Positions 25,636-35,586 of a DNA stretch of 64,000 bases are shown here, piece after piece. The stretch covers positions 1 to 64,000 of the forward strand of contig JBPCNX010000029.1 of assembly GCA_051000815.1 (NCBI GenBank). The letters are read 5' to 3'. The first letter of the stretch is position 1. Each line of letters starts with the position of its first letter. The notes under the pieces are model-generated. The model did no database searches and was not told where the DNA came from. It saw nothing but the letters and a program-made list of their open reading frames with translations. This DNA is from PSRF01 sp051000815. Lineage in GTDB: Bacteria > Acidobacteriota > Blastocatellia > Pyrinomonadales > Pyrinomonadaceae. Both the position numbers and the translations under genes were made by a program.

Positions 25636-28600
25636 ATGTCGACAATTGTAAGACTCTCTTGCGTGCTCTTTTTAACGCTCGCGATGAGCGCCATCGCATT
25701 TGGTCAGGGCACTGTCACTGGTGCTATTGGTGGCGTTGTGACGAATCCCAACAAGGAAGTGGTTCCAGGTGCTGCAATAACCGTCCTTAACACCGAAACG
25801 AACAAAGAGGATTCCGGGACCGCTGACGATCAGGGTGCCTTCCGGATTTCGAATCTTCAGCCGGGAAATTATTCGGTGACCGTCAACGGGACGGGTTTTA
25901 GTCCTTTCACGCAAAACCAAGTGATCGTCGAGGTAGGGCGCGTCACTGAGTTGAACGCAGCTCTTTCAATCGGCCCGGTGTCAGGAACGGTCGAGGTTAC
26001 CAGTGAAGCACCAGTTATCAACACCTCACAGCCCGATTTCGCGAGTAACATCAATCAGACTTCCATCAACGAGCTTCCCATCAATGGCCGGCGCGCGTCT
26101 AACTTCGTGCTGGGTACTCCTGGCGTCGTGCCTGATGGCAACTTCGGCTTAATCAGCTTCCGGGGAATTTCGGGGTTGCTAAATAACAGCACCGTGGATG
26201 GCGGCGACAACAACAATGCTTTCTACGCAGAAGAACGCGGCCGCACGCGCATCAGTTATGTTGTCAGTCAAGCGTCAATTCGTGAGTTTCAGGTAAATAC
26301 CTCAAACTATTCCGCTGAATACGGACGTGCCGCAGGCGGCGTTGTTAATACCGTGACCCAGAGCGGCACCAACGCCTTCCATGGCAGCCTGTTCTATTAC
26401 CTCCGAGACAATAAGCTTGGAGCGACGAATCCCACCACAACCCGCACTGTATTAGTCAATGGTGTCGGCGTCGCCCAGACTTTCAAGCCGGAAGATGTTC
26501 GTAAGCAGTTTGGCGGCTCGATCGGCGGTAGGATCATCAAGGACAAGCTGTTCTTCTTCTTTACTTATGACGAGCAAAGAAGACAGTTCCCCGGCGCTGC
26601 TGTATTTCCGAACGCGACCTACCTCAACCTTAGCTCAGCTAATAGAGCCACGCTGACATCGAGGAATCCCGCGGTTCTCACTAGCGCCCGGATCGATCAG
26701 GCTTTGGGCTTCCTGGCTGGTTTGACTGGCCCCGTGCCGCGAACCCAGGATCAGCGCATCTTCTTTCCGAAGATTGATTGGGTCGTAAACAACAGCAACA
26801 CCTTCACAGCTTCTTTCAATCGCATGCGTTCTCAGTCCCCTTCAGGAATTGAGACGCAGCCGACTACCTTCAAAGGAATCACGAGCTTTGGTGATGACTT
26901 TGTGCAAACGGACAGTCTTAATCTGCGCCTGACATCAACGCTCACTCCCACAATTCTCAATGAGGCGCGCTTCCAATATGGCCGCGATAACTTATTTGCA
27001 TTCAGTGAGGAACCATCTGCCGGAGAAGCGATCCTGGCCACAAATGGGCGCCCGCCCCAAATCACTGTTACCAGCGGACAAAGCTTTCTCTTCGGTAAGC
27101 AGGATTTCCTTGAGCGGTATGCCAACCCGGACGAGAAGCGTTGGCAGTATGCGGATACAATGACAGCGTCACTGGGCCAACATACGTTCAAGTTTGGCGG
27201 GGACATTAATCGCGTCAACGACTTGCTGGACAACCTCCGACTTGAAAGCGGTAGTTATGCCTATAACAATCTCGGTGATTTCATTATCGACTATGTCAAT
27301 GTGATTACTGCGGGAGGGTTGAGCACTTCTCAGTGCTTTGGTAATACCGGCGCCAGAGCTGCTCTGCGTGGTGGGCGGTGCTACACCAGCAACTTCCAGC
27401 AAGCATTCGGCCCAAGCGCTTTCCGGATTAGGACCACCGACTACAACTTCTTCTTCCAGGATGATATTCGCGTGACGCCGCGCTTGAGCGTCAATCTCGG
27501 CCTGCGTTACGAGTACGAGAAGTTGCCTGAGCCGCAGATCCCCAACCCTTTGGCTAATCTTGCGGGTCAATTTGTCGGTCCTGACCAAACGAAGTCGTTT
27601 CCGGCAGACAAGAACAACTTTGGACCGCGCTTCGGTTTTGCTTACGACCTAACAGGCGATGGCAAGACGTCGGTGCGTGGTGGCTACGGTATTTACTACG
27701 GACGAATCATCAATTCTACGATTATCAATGCCATCAGCAACACCGGCGTCGTGGCCAGCCAGCGCGTGTTTGAGCTGGCTGCAACGGCTGCTGGTTCACC
27801 GATTTTCCCGAACGTATTTGCGGCCGCTCCCGCTGTCAGCACGGCGGCGCCCAATATCGTCGTGTTCTCAGAACATATGGCCAACCCGCAGATTCATCAG
27901 GCTGATATGGTCTTCGAGAGACAAATTCTTCCCAACACCGTGGTATCAGCATCGTTCCTGCTTAGCCTGGGGCGTAGGCTCCCGACCTTTATCGATCGCA
28001 ACCTGCCAGCCCCTGTCAGCAGAACCTTCCCATTTATTAATGGAGGTCCTTTGAATGGGCAGACCATTACGGTTCCCTTCTTTACTGGAACCAGGCCGGA
28101 TACCAGGTTTCGCGCGATTACGGAAATCACTAGCTTGATTAAGACCGAGTACACCGCGCTGGTATTACAAGCCAATCGCCGCCTCTCCAAAGGGCTACAG
28201 TTCCAGGTGCACTACACGCGCTCGCGAACAACTGACACGGCTCAGAATTCAGCGACGTTTACCTTCACCAACGGACCGCTCAATCCTTTCGACCTAAGCC
28301 TGGAGCCTGGTCGCTCGAATTTGGATATCCCGGATCGCTTTGGCGCGAGTGCTGTCTGGAAGCCAGGTCTGCCTGCCGGACTGAAAGACAGTGCTGCAGG
28401 TCGGGCCATCTTTGGCGGATTTACGATTTCCCCCATAGTCCTGGTTCAGTCGGGGGCACCTTACTCGGCTAACGTCAGCGGCTTTGGGCCAAGCGCCATC
28501 GGCGGTGGCATCACGGGCTCGGGTGCTCTGGGACGTATCCCGTTCCTGTTCGAACGCAACGCGTTTCGTCAACGGAAAATCGTAAACGTTGACCTGCGCG

Positions 28601-28830
28601 TTTCTCGTCGCTTCCGCTTTACAGAAACTGCCAACCTGGAAGTACTCGCAGAGGCATTTAATCTGTTTAACCGCTATCAGGTGACCAGTGTTGGTACTAA
28701 TCTGTATCGATTTTCTGGCAGCAACCTCGACTTCGCACCTGCTACAAACAGTTTTAGCGTACCCAGCGGCACAGGTAATTCGCTCATTCGCGAGCGTCAA
28801 ATACAATTTGCCGCCAGGTTCCACTTCTAA
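25636..28830 (+). CDS. Oar-like outer membrane protein: carboxypeptidase-regulatory domain plus TonB-dependent barrel
   Basis: This 1064-residue outer membrane protein is of the kind expanded in Acidobacteriota. It has a signal peptide (1-23, ending IAFGQG), a carboxypeptidase regulatory-like beta-sandwich at about 25-110 (GGVVTNPNKEVVPGAAITV, LQPGNYSVTV), a TonB plug-like domain (about 120-250, with ELPINGRR, FRGISGL and GGVVNTVTQSGTN), and a long beta-barrel ending in the aromatic RFHF typical of outer membrane insertion. These proteins are thought to import glycans or peptides or to act in adhesion; the ligand is unknown. ATG 25636 follows AAGGAG with 9-nt spacing. It stands alone and is followed by a terminator. 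Confidence 0.94.
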   Translation: MSTIVRLSCVLFLTLAMSAIAFGQGTVTGAIGGVVTNPNKEVVPGAAITVLNTETNKEDSGTADDQGAFRISNLQPGNYSVTVNGTGFSPFTQNQVIVEVGRVTELNAALSIGPVSGTVEVTSEAPVINTSQPDFASNINQTSINELPINGRRASNFVLGTPGVVPDGNFGLISFRGISGLLNNSTVDGGDNNNAFYAEERGRTRISYVVSQASIREFQVNTSNYSAEYGRAAGGVVNTVTQSGTNAFHGSLFYYLRDNKLGATNPTTTRTVLVNGVGVAQTFKPEDVRKQFGGSIGGRIIKDKLFFFFTYDEQRRQFPGAAVFPNATYLNLSSANRATLTSRNPAVLTSARIDQALGFLAGLTGPVPRTQDQRIFFPKIDWVVNNSNTFTASFNRMRSQSPSGIETQPTTFKGITSFGDDFVQTDSLNLRLTSTLTPTILNEARFQYGRDNLFAFSEEPSAGEAILATNGRPPQITVTSGQSFLFGKQDFLERYANPDEKRWQYADTMTASLGQHTFKFGGDINRVNDLLDNLRLESGSYAYNNLGDFIIDYVNVITAGGLSTSQCFGNTGARAALRGGRCYTSNFQQAFGPSAFRIRTTDYNFFFQDDIRVTPRLSVNLGLRYEYEKLPEPQIPNPLANLAGQFVGPDQTKSFPADKNNFGPRFGFAYDLTGDGKTSVRGGYGIYYGRIINSTIINAISNTGVVASQRVFELAATAAGSPIFPNVFAAAPAVSTAAPNIVVFSEHMANPQIHQADMVFERQILPNTVVSASFLLSLGRRLPTFIDRNLPAPVSRTFPFINGGPLNGQTITVPFFTGTRPDTRFRAITEITSLIKTEYTALVLQANRRLSKGLQFQVHYTRSRTTDTAQNSATFTFTNGPLNPFDLSLEPGRSNLDIPDRFGASAVWKPGLPAGLKDSAAGRAIFGGFTISPIVLVQSGAPYSANVSGFGPSAIGGGITGSGALGRIPFLFERNAFRQRKIVNVDLRVSRRFRFTETANLEVLAEAFNLFNRYQVTSVGTNLYRFSGSNLDFAPATNSFSVPSGTGNSLIRERQIQFAARFHF

Positions 28831-28852
28831 CTGAAGCAGCAAGCACAAAATT

Positions 28853-28890
28853 ACCGGGTGGGCTTTAGTAAAGCTCACCCGGTTTTCTTT
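28853..28890. terminator. Bidirectional Rho-independent terminator
   Basis: The stem ACCGGGTG-GGCTTT pairs with AAGC-CACCCGGT, with a short AGTA loop and one bulge, followed by TTTTCTTTT on the plus strand. It separates the Oar-like gene from nadB, which converges on it. Confidence 0.88.
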
Positions 28891-28920
28891 TGTTCCACAC
28901 CACTTGCGATTACCGCTTGC

Positions 28921-30525
28921 TCAGATCAACCGATCTCCCTCCACGGCCACTGAATCCTGCCGGTAATGGCAGCCGCGGCTCTGACGGTTGTGCAGAGCGG
29001 CTTGCGCCACGATCAAGGCGACTTCCACCGCATTGCGCAAGCCAATCAAACCATCATCCAGCTTCGTCGTGCGATAGAAAGTCTCGATCTCATTCCATAG
29101 ATGACGCAGTTCGCGAATTGCGCGTGAAAGGCGTTCGGCGTTGCGCACGAGACCGACGTAGTGCCACATGATGTTCTGGATAGTTTGCATGTCGCCCTGA
29201 ATCAGAGCCGGGTCCGCGTCAGCAATCAGACCGCTTTCATCCCATGGCGGAACATTCCCAAACTCCGTGCCAAGGATCCGTCCCTGATCGAAGGACTCTT
29301 CGATACGTTGCGCAGAACGAACGCCCCACACCAGACCCTCCAGAAGCGATGTCGATGCCAGCCGGTTGGCGCCGTGGACTCCCGTGCAGCTAATCTCGCC
29401 AACCGCATAGAGACTTTCGATACTTGTGCGTCCCCACTGATCGACCAGCACACCGCCGCAGAAATAATGGGCTGCGGGCACAACGGGAATGGGTTCGCTG
29501 GTAATGTCGATGCCTGCTTTGAGACATTGTTCGTAGATATTGGGAAAGCGTTCGCGTATCGCGTCCGCCGGCATCCGTGAAGCGATATCCAAAAGCACGT
29601 GCGAATAACCATGCTTCTCCATTTCGCTATGGATAGCGCGCGCGGCGACGTCGCGCGGGGCGAGGTCTTTCCACTCGGGCGAATACTGCTCCATGAATGG
29701 GCGGCCGTCGGACGTCAGCAACACACCGCCTTCCCCACGGACAGCCTCACTGATTAAGAACCCTTCAGCGCCGGGAACCGCCAGTGCGGTCGGATGAAAC
29801 TGCACATACTCCGCATTGGCGATCCGCGCGCCCGCGCGATTTGCCATCGCCAGTCCATCACCGCGAGCTCCTAATGGATTTGTCGTATTGCGATAGATTC
29901 TTCCCAGGCCGCCTGTCGCCAGCACGGTGGCGGCAGCAAGGTAACGGTGAACGGTACGCTCCTTCCGATCAAACATGTACGCACCGTGACAGGTGATTGC
30001 TCGGTAGTTCGCCAGAGGATCGCGAGAGTGATGCGGGAATGTAATTAGATCGACAGCGGTTATGTCCGACTCGATTGTGACATTGGGACAGTTACGCAAA
30101 GCGAGGATTAATCCATCCATAATCGCTTTGCCGGTGGCGTCGCCGACGTGGAGGATACGACGACGGGAATGCGCCGCTTCGTTAGTGAACAGCGGTTGCC
30201 CGTTCTCATCCTGATCGAATGCTATGCGCGCATTTTGTTCCAGAACTTCATGGAGCAGGGGAGGTCCTTCAGCAGCGAGGATGCGCGCTGCTTCCGGCGA
30301 ACTAACCCCGGCGCCAGCTTCGAGAATATCGTCCGCGAGCAATTCCGGGTTGTCGTCGATACCGCGACCAACGATACCTCCCTGAGCATAACGTGTGTTG
30401 GATTCGTGAGGATCTCTCGCGCGAGTGGCGACAGTGATCTGACGTGCGGAATTACGAGCCAGTCGGAGGGCCGCCGTGGCGCCGGCAATGCCACAACCGA
30501 TTATCAGCACGTCGGTTCTATTCAA
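28921..30525 (-). CDS. nadB: L-aspartate oxidase
   Basis: This flavoprotein makes iminoaspartate from L-aspartate for de novo NAD synthesis. The FAD motif GCGIAGATAALRLA is at 10-23, and the succinate dehydrogenase/fumarate reductase flavoprotein signature is present (RYAQGGI, TGGLGRIYRNTTNPLGARGD, EAVRGEGG, and HGANRLASTSLLEGLVWG). The length of 534 residues is normal, with the usual C-terminal helical domain. The start is TTG 30525, 21 bases after the nadA stop, and no closer ATG fits. It is the last gene of nadC-nadA-nadB; its product feeds quinolinate synthase. Confidence 0.96.
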   Translation of the reverse strand: MNRTDVLIIGCGIAGATAALRLARNSARQITVATRARDPHESNTRYAQGGIVGRGIDDNPELLADDILEAGAGVSSPEAARILAAEGPPLLHEVLEQNARIAFDQDENGQPLFTNEAAHSRRRILHVGDATGKAIMDGLILALRNCPNVTIESDITAVDLITFPHHSRDPLANYRAITCHGAYMFDRKERTVHRYLAAATVLATGGLGRIYRNTTNPLGARGDGLAMANRAGARIANAEYVQFHPTALAVPGAEGFLISEAVRGEGGVLLTSDGRPFMEQYSPEWKDLAPRDVAARAIHSEMEKHGYSHVLLDIASRMPADAIRERFPNIYEQCLKAGIDITSEPIPVVPAAHYFCGGVLVDQWGRTSIESLYAVGEISCTGVHGANRLASTSLLEGLVWGVRSAQRIEESFDQGRILGTEFGNVPPWDESGLIADADPALIQGDMQTIQNIMWHYVGLVRNAERLSRAIRELRHLWNEIETFYRTTKLDDGLIGLRNAVEVALIVAQAALHNRQSRGCHYRQDSVAVEGDRLI

Positions 30526-30546
30526 AAGAGTTCTCTTTGCGGGGTT

Positions 30547-31593
30547 TCACCCGATCGCGATCATTCTTTGAACGGCTCTCGCAGCTCGTTGCAGGATATC
30601 TGCGGGGATTTCGATCACGTACTGATTCTTCCTGAGAGATTCGAGCGTGTCTTCAAGCGTTATCTCATTCATGTGCGGGCAGCGCACGCTGCACAAGCGC
30701 AACATGTCTTTGCCTGGATTCGCAGCCGCGACGTTATCACCCATTGAACACTCGGTGAGCAACAGATAATGAGGTGCCGAGCTGTTTTCGACGTGCCTGA
30801 TCATGGCGCCGGTGCTACCGGAAAAGTCGGAGGCGGCAACCACCTCCGGACTACATTCAGGATGGGCGAGAATGGTGACGTCAGGAAACTGCTTCCTGAC
30901 ATTGGCGATGTCCTCAACGGTAAACTTGTCGTGTACTTCGCACCGCCCCAGCCAACCAATCATTTGATAATCCAGTTCACTATCAACCTTCTTCCGCGGG
31001 TCGCTGGTGGGGAATATGATCTTTTTGCCGGTCTCTTTGGCGACATTCTTAGCCAGGTACTCGTCCGGTAAGAAAATCACAGTATCAGTTTTCAATGACT
31101 CCACTACCGCGCGAGCATTTCCGGATGTACAGCAAATATCCGACTCGGCTTTCACATCGGCGTAGGTGTTAACGTAAGTCACCACCGGCACTCCGGGAAA
31201 CCTTCTCTTTAAGTCCCGCACATCCTCGGCTGTGATACTGGCTGCGAGGGAGCAGCCGGCTTTTTTGGCAGGCAGCAGCACCCTCTTTGTCGGATTCAGA
31301 ATCTTTGCCGTCTCGGCCATGAATCGCACACCGCAAAACACGATCACGTCCTTATCCGTTTGGGCAGCTCGACGGGCCAGTTCGAGTGAGTCTCCGACAA
31401 AATCCGGAACCGAGTTGAAGAGCGCCGGCTCCATATAATTGTGGCCGAGAATGACCGCGTTCTTCTCGGCTTTCAGACGATTGATCTCGGCAGCGATCCC
31501 CGACTTCAGCCTCAATTCAAAGTCAGGAACTACGCCGGTCAGCTTTGCCTGCATCGCCCGATACATCTTTTCCGGATCTGTTTCAGTAATCAT
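30547..31593 (-). CDS. nadA: Quinolinate synthase
   Basis: This 4Fe-4S enzyme condenses iminoaspartate with dihydroxyacetone phosphate to quinolinate. The 348 residues contain ILGHNYMEPA near 48, FCGVRFMAETAKIL, and the three expected cluster cysteines C114 (KKAGCSLA), C218 (LGRCEVH) and C305 (VRCPHM). HPECSPEV near 244-251 is the conserved active-site strand. It starts at ATG 31593, 42 bases downstream of nadC. Together with nadB and nadC it gives the complete bacterial aspartate route to nicotinate mononucleotide. Confidence 0.97.
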   Translation of the reverse strand: MITETDPEKMYRAMQAKLTGVVPDFELRLKSGIAAEINRLKAEKNAVILGHNYMEPALFNSVPDFVGDSLELARRAAQTDKDVIVFCGVRFMAETAKILNPTKRVLLPAKKAGCSLAASITAEDVRDLKRRFPGVPVVTYVNTYADVKAESDICCTSGNARAVVESLKTDTVIFLPDEYLAKNVAKETGKKIIFPTSDPRKKVDSELDYQMIGWLGRCEVHDKFTVEDIANVRKQFPDVTILAHPECSPEVVAASDFSGSTGAMIRHVENSSAPHYLLLTECSMGDNVAAANPGKDMLRLCSVRCPHMNEITLEDTLESLRKNQYVIEIPADILQRAARAVQRMIAIG

Positions 31594-31635
31594 TTGCTCA
31601 CGATCATAGCCTTAGAACTTGATGAAGCCAAAGCT

Positions 31636-32523
31636 TCAGCCTGACCTGCGGTCCTTAACTACCAAACTAAAGTCGAAGACCCTGGCAGAATGAGTCAGTT
31701 CGCCTACCGAGATGAAGTTGACTCCGGTCTCGGCAATCTGGCGAACACTCGCCAGGGACACATTGCCTGAGGCTTCCAGAAGAGCCCGGCCGGCTGTGAA
31801 CTGCACCGCTTCTGACATCATCTGAATACTCATGTTGTCGAGTAAGATGCGCGAAACGCCCAGGGCGATCGCATCTTTTACGTGTTCCAGCGTTCGCGCT
31901 TCCACTTCGATCTCAAGCTTTGTTCCGGACGCGCGAGCCAGCTTAACCGCACGTTTCAGTGAGCCTGCGTAGTCGATATGATTGTCTTTGATCAGAATCA
32001 TGTCGTAGAGCCCAAATCGATGATTGTGACCGCCGCCACGTAGCACTGCGAGTTTGTCGAGAGCGCGCAGGCCGGGAGCTGTTTTGCGAGTGTCGAGTAT
32101 CTTTGCTCCAGTACCCGCTATCAGGTGAACAAATTGATGTGTCAGCGTGGCAATTCCCGACATGCGGCCAAGAAAGTTAAGCGCCGTCCGTTCAGCGGTA
32201 AGCACTGGCCGCGCTGCACCTGACAGCCTGGCAACCACGGTCCCGCTTTCCACATGCGCGCCTTCTCCGACACTGGCGCTCAAGGAAACGTTCTCATCCA
32301 ACGAATGAAAGACTGTGGCCGCGACATCCAGACCCGCTATCACACCGGCTTGCTTTGCTGTAATTAAAGCCTCAATTTGCGCATTTGCTGGAACTATTGG
32401 GTTGGTAGTCGCATCTCCAGGACCAACGTCCTCACTAAGGGTGCGCCTAACACAATCATTAATTTCCGCCGCCAAACCCTGACTCATTTGAGTGTTGAGC
32501 TCTAATCCAACTTGCGTTGTCAT
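31636..32523 (-). CDS. nadC: Nicotinate-nucleotide pyrophosphorylase (carboxylating)
   Basis: This enzyme converts quinolinate and PRPP to nicotinate mononucleotide. Visible family motifs are EDVGPGDATT near the N-terminus, GVIAGLDVA, ERTALNFLGRMSGIAT, KILDTRKTAPGLRALDKLAVLRGGGHNHR-like sequence (split around 140-168), DNHIDYAGS, EIEVEART and LLDNMS. From ATG 32523 it has 295 residues; a TTG at 32547 would add eight. It is the first gene of the NAD operon and has no strong ribosome binding site. It diverges from the PAS kinase gene. Confidence 0.96.
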   Translation of the reverse strand: MTTQVGLELNTQMSQGLAAEINDCVRRTLSEDVGPGDATTNPIVPANAQIEALITAKQAGVIAGLDVAATVFHSLDENVSLSASVGEGAHVESGTVVARLSGAARPVLTAERTALNFLGRMSGIATLTHQFVHLIAGTGAKILDTRKTAPGLRALDKLAVLRGGGHNHRFGLYDMILIKDNHIDYAGSLKRAVKLARASGTKLEIEVEARTLEHVKDAIALGVSRILLDNMSIQMMSEAVQFTAGRALLEASGNVSLASVRQIAETGVNFISVGELTHSARVFDFSLVVKDRRSG

Positions 32524-32670
32524 ATGGACGAGTTTACATCGTGACAAACCCCGGAGCTACCGGAAAAATTTGCTGGCTTCTGCCTCGCCCGGTTTGCTAG
32601 GATGTGAATGCCTGCCGGGCACGCCAACTCAGTTGCCCTAATCACCGGACTTTCACCGGGAACAAAACAA

Positions 32671-34212
32671 ATGTCGAACGAGATTATCGATGCAGTTTAT
32701 TTGGAGGACTCATGTTCTCCGCTGGACGAGGTAACCGCTGATCTTCCCCTGGTCTGCGATGCGCTTCCGGATCCCATTTACATCTTTGACAGCGAGGGCA
32801 TTCTCACCACGTCCAATAAGAGCGGCGCGAATTTGCAGGGATGCTCTGCAGCCTCCCTTCCGGGCAAGCATTGTTGCGAGATGTTCTGGCGAGTCGAGGG
32901 CTCGGAGAACTGCGTGGTGGATCGCGCGCTTGCAACTGGTCAACGGGTGGAGGTGGAGTTGGTTGCGGGCGAGGAAAATAGACCCACTCTGGTAATGGTG
33001 CAACCCGCTCCCCGCTCTGCCACAACGCCGCGCCGGGCAATCGTGATTGCGAGAGATATTTCTGAATTGCGCAACGCCGAGGCTGAAGCGCTGGCCCAGC
33101 GTTCGTTTATGGCTAGCATTGCCGATAGAAGTCCCGATGAGATTTACGCACTCGACACCAACGGACGAATTACCTGGATGAACGAGCGTGGCGAAGCCGA
33201 CAGCTCTTTCATGCTGTCTGGCCGCTACCTGATTGAGTTTGTAGCCGAAGACTCTCACGTGTTGGCTAACGAGTGTTTGCAACGAGCGCTCGCGGGCGAG
33301 GACACGGAATGTGAAATGCGCGCCGTCAGGACTGACGGTACGCTCCGCGACGTGGAAGCGCACACCTCACCTCTCTGGAAAGAGAACGAAGTAACAGGCA
33401 TTCTTGTTTTCCTTCGCGACGTGACGGACCGCCGGCGTAACCAGGAACTGGCCGCTCAATCCGATAAACTCCGCGCCGTTGGCGAATTGGCGGCGGGTGT
33501 TGCTCACAACTTGAACAACTCACTGACTGTGATTCAGGGACGTGCACAACTGCTGATGATGCGCACTACCGATGAGGCGGTCGTCAAGAGTCTAAAGATC
33601 ATTACAAGTGCGGTGGAAGAAGGGTCGCACACGCTGCGTCGCATCCTGGAATTTGCGCGGCGCGACTCGGCTAAGGAGTTTGTGCCGGTCGAGCTTTCCG
33701 ACTTGCTGACTTCAAGCATCGAGATTGCGCGGCCCAAGTGGCAGAGCAAATCCGCGAAGGCGCAAATCGAAGTGAAGACGGAGTGTAACGCGCCGGTCTA
33801 TGTGATGGGCGAAATGGCGGAGCTTCGTGAAGTCGTACTCAACCTGCTCTTCAATGCGGTCGATGCGATGCCTGGCGGCGGTTCGATGGAAGTCGGATCT
33901 CGCGCCGAGATTGATGGTGGTTGTTTCTGGGTTTCCGATAATGGCTCGGGAATGACGCCGGAAACTGCCGCCCGGATCTTTGAACCCTTCTTCACGACTA
34001 AGGGAAAGAGCGGAACGGGTCTCGGGCTTTCGGCGTCTCACGGCATCATCACCCGTCACAATGGCGAGATCCTCGTGGTCAGCGAACTCGGGGAAGGAAC
34101 CCGTTTTGAAGTGCGACTACCGCTCTGTGATAAGAGTGCGAGGTTTGTAAAGAATTCGCGTAAGGTGACTGGCGACCTCCAGGACACAAGTGAGCCGCTC
34201 ATAGCTAAATAA
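32671..34212 (+). CDS. PAS-PAS soluble sensor histidine kinase (NtrB-like)
   Basis: This 513-residue kinase has no membrane segment. A PAS domain at about 25-145 carries an unusual C68-C69-x11-C81 cluster (GKHCCE, then ENCVVD). A second PAS covers about 150-265, ending in FLRDVTDRR. HisKA follows with H279 in GVAHNLNNSL, then an HATPase with N (LNLLFNAVDAMPGGG), G1 (VSDNGSGM), F (FEPFFTTKG) and G2 (GTGLGLS) boxes. ATG 32671 is chosen; the upstream start at 32608 would add 21 residues without homology. The closest relative in the window is the hybrid kinase at 49379, which shares the cysteine motif. No response regulator is adjacent. Confidence 0.9.
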   Translation: MSNEIIDAVYLEDSCSPLDEVTADLPLVCDALPDPIYIFDSEGILTTSNKSGANLQGCSAASLPGKHCCEMFWRVEGSENCVVDRALATGQRVEVELVAGEENRPTLVMVQPAPRSATTPRRAIVIARDISELRNAEAEALAQRSFMASIADRSPDEIYALDTNGRITWMNERGEADSSFMLSGRYLIEFVAEDSHVLANECLQRALAGEDTECEMRAVRTDGTLRDVEAHTSPLWKENEVTGILVFLRDVTDRRRNQELAAQSDKLRAVGELAAGVAHNLNNSLTVIQGRAQLLMMRTTDEAVVKSLKIITSAVEEGSHTLRRILEFARRDSAKEFVPVELSDLLTSSIEIARPKWQSKSAKAQIEVKTECNAPVYVMGEMAELREVVLNLLFNAVDAMPGGGSMEVGSRAEIDGGCFWVSDNGSGMTPETAARIFEPFFTTKGKSGTGLGLSASHGIITRHNGEILVVSELGEGTRFEVRLPLCDKSARFVKNSRKVTGDLQDTSEPLIAK

Positions 34213-34471
34213 TCCTATGAGGATTGTCCGAACTTGAACCACAAACACAGTCTCCGAAGCATACAGTCGTTCTGATTCCTCTTCGTTCCAACAAGTGTTA
34301 AGACAAACACACTCCCGCTAAACACTTCTTAGCTAAGGTTTATTCAGGATGTTCTGCATCCACCAGCTTTTCTAGTCTGGCGGGTATGGCGGTTGCTCAT
34401 GATAGGGACGACCAGGAAGTCCAGGCCACACAAGTCGGCTTGCCTTCCAATTACACCAGGAGGTTTACATC

Positions 34472-34684
34472 ATGGGTTTACCAAACAGAGACGAACTCGA
34501 AGGAAAGTTTGACCAGGCCAAAGGTGGAGTCAAGGAAGGGGTCGGTAAGGCGATTGACGATCGGGACCTTGAAGCGGAAGGCAAAGCCGATCGCGCGAGC
34601 GGAAATGTTCAGGAGGGTTGGGGCACTGCGAAGCGCAAGGTAGGCGAGGCAGTCGAAGACATCGGTGACGCAATCAAGAGATAG
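34472..34684 (+). CDS. CsbD family stress protein
   Basis: This is a 70-residue hydrophilic protein of the CsbD family: NRDELEGKFDQAKGGVKEG, then AEGKADRASGNVQEGWGTAK. The family is induced by general stress in many bacteria and the mechanism is unknown. ATG 34472 follows CAGGAGGTTT, a strong ribosome binding site. A terminator follows 22 bases after the stop. Confidence 0.93.
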   Translation: MGLPNRDELEGKFDQAKGGVKEGVGKAIDDRDLEAEGKADRASGNVQEGWGTAKRKVGEAVEDIGDAIKR

Positions 34685-34705
34685 AACGACACTTCCGCAT
34701 GAATA

Positions 34706-34740
34706 AAGGACCTGAGACGGAAACGTCGCAGGTCCTTTTC
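34706..34740. terminator. Bidirectional Rho-independent terminator
   Basis: AAGGACCTG-A-GACG pairs with CGTC-G-CAGGTCCTT around a GAAA loop, with one A/G mismatch, followed by TTTTC. It lies between the convergent CsbD and GS17M-like genes. Confidence 0.9.
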
Positions 34741-34770
34741 ATTTAACTCGTGATACGCATACACCCCGAG

Positions 34771-35277
34771 CTATTCGGCTCGCACATGAGCCGCGCCGAT
34801 GTCTCCGAGTAACTCTTCGAGCCGATCGACTTCTTCATCAGTTTTAGCTTCCACACCCAGCAGGATGCCGCCTTCGCGCAATCCAGCCTCATAGACCTTA
34901 GCGCGATACTCCGGAATGCCGGCGCCAACAAGAGCACCGATTACGCCGCCGGTTACAGCACCTGCACCGGCGCCCGCCAGAGCCGCCGCAATGGGTCCGG
35001 CGATCACCAAATTAATGCCGGGGAGAAAAATGGTGCTTCCAACAGCGGCAATGGCTGCGAGGACGGCACCTACTGCCGTTCCCAACGCGCCACCAATTCC
35101 CGCGCCATCGGCAGCATGCGATCTTGCCTGGACGGCAAATTCTTTGGTACGTGTCGCGTCAGACATCAACACACTAATGTCATCTCTGGTGTAGCCGCGT
35201 TTGAGAATGGCGTCGACTGCCGCCTCGGCCGCAACCCGGTTTTTAAAAAGGCCAGTAACCAGTTTTGGTTTCGTCAT
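34771..35277 (-). CDS. General stress protein 17M-like, glycine-zipper protein
   Basis: From ATG 35277 the 168-residue product begins with a GS17M/YflT-like domain (KLVTGLFKNRVAAEAAVDAIL, RGYTRDDISVLM). A long Gly/Ala-rich stretch at about 57-130 follows (GAGIGGALGTAVGAVLAAIA, AGPIAAALAGAGAGAVTGG), which may insert into membranes. The end (GILLGVEAKTDEEVDRLEELL) returns to a ferredoxin-like strand-helix pattern. The AGGAGGAC ribosome binding site confirms this start over the longer frame. A stress-related role is inferred from the domain and the adjacent CsbD gene. Confidence 0.88.
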   Translation of the reverse strand: MTKPKLVTGLFKNRVAAEAAVDAILKRGYTRDDISVLMSDATRTKEFAVQARSHAADGAGIGGALGTAVGAVLAAIAAVGSTIFLPGINLVIAGPIAAALAGAGAGAVTGGVIGALVGAGIPEYRAKVYEAGLREGGILLGVEAKTDEEVDRLEELLGDIGAAHVRAE

Positions 35278-35586
35278 GATTTGTCCTCCTACCAACCACA
35301 AATTTCCCGATTGATTCATTTGACCAATAGTCCTTCTTCGCAACAGGCGTGCCGAGCGTTTTATCGTCTAAGGGGAACTCTGCGTTCTTTTCCTGAGCCT
35401 TGACTCGATGGGAAGCAAACACGAAAGTAATTATCTGTCTGGCTTCGATACGTTCGCTACCAGTTGACTCTGCGCTTAGGATCTTCCAAATGTTGTAATG
35501 TTGTTTGGTCGCAGCCCAAGCTGGGCGAACGACTATTAGGCTTGATCGACTGTTTGTGTTTACTCCTGTAGTGATCAGAGATCACG
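35278..35586. other. Divergent spacer with a 15-nt palindrome at the glycosyltransferase start
   Basis: The 309-base region between the GS17M-like gene and the glycosyltransferase holds no gene. GTGATC-AGA-GATCAC at 35571-35585 is a perfect 6+6 inverted repeat ending one base before the TTG start, so it replaces the usual ribosome binding site region. It could be an operator or a hairpin; there is no independent evidence. Confidence 0.4.

Noticed and set aside
25454..25651. 65-residue hydrophobic frame before the Oar-like gene
   Set aside because: It overlaps the real start and ribosome binding site of the Oar-like gene and lies in an AT-rich leader.
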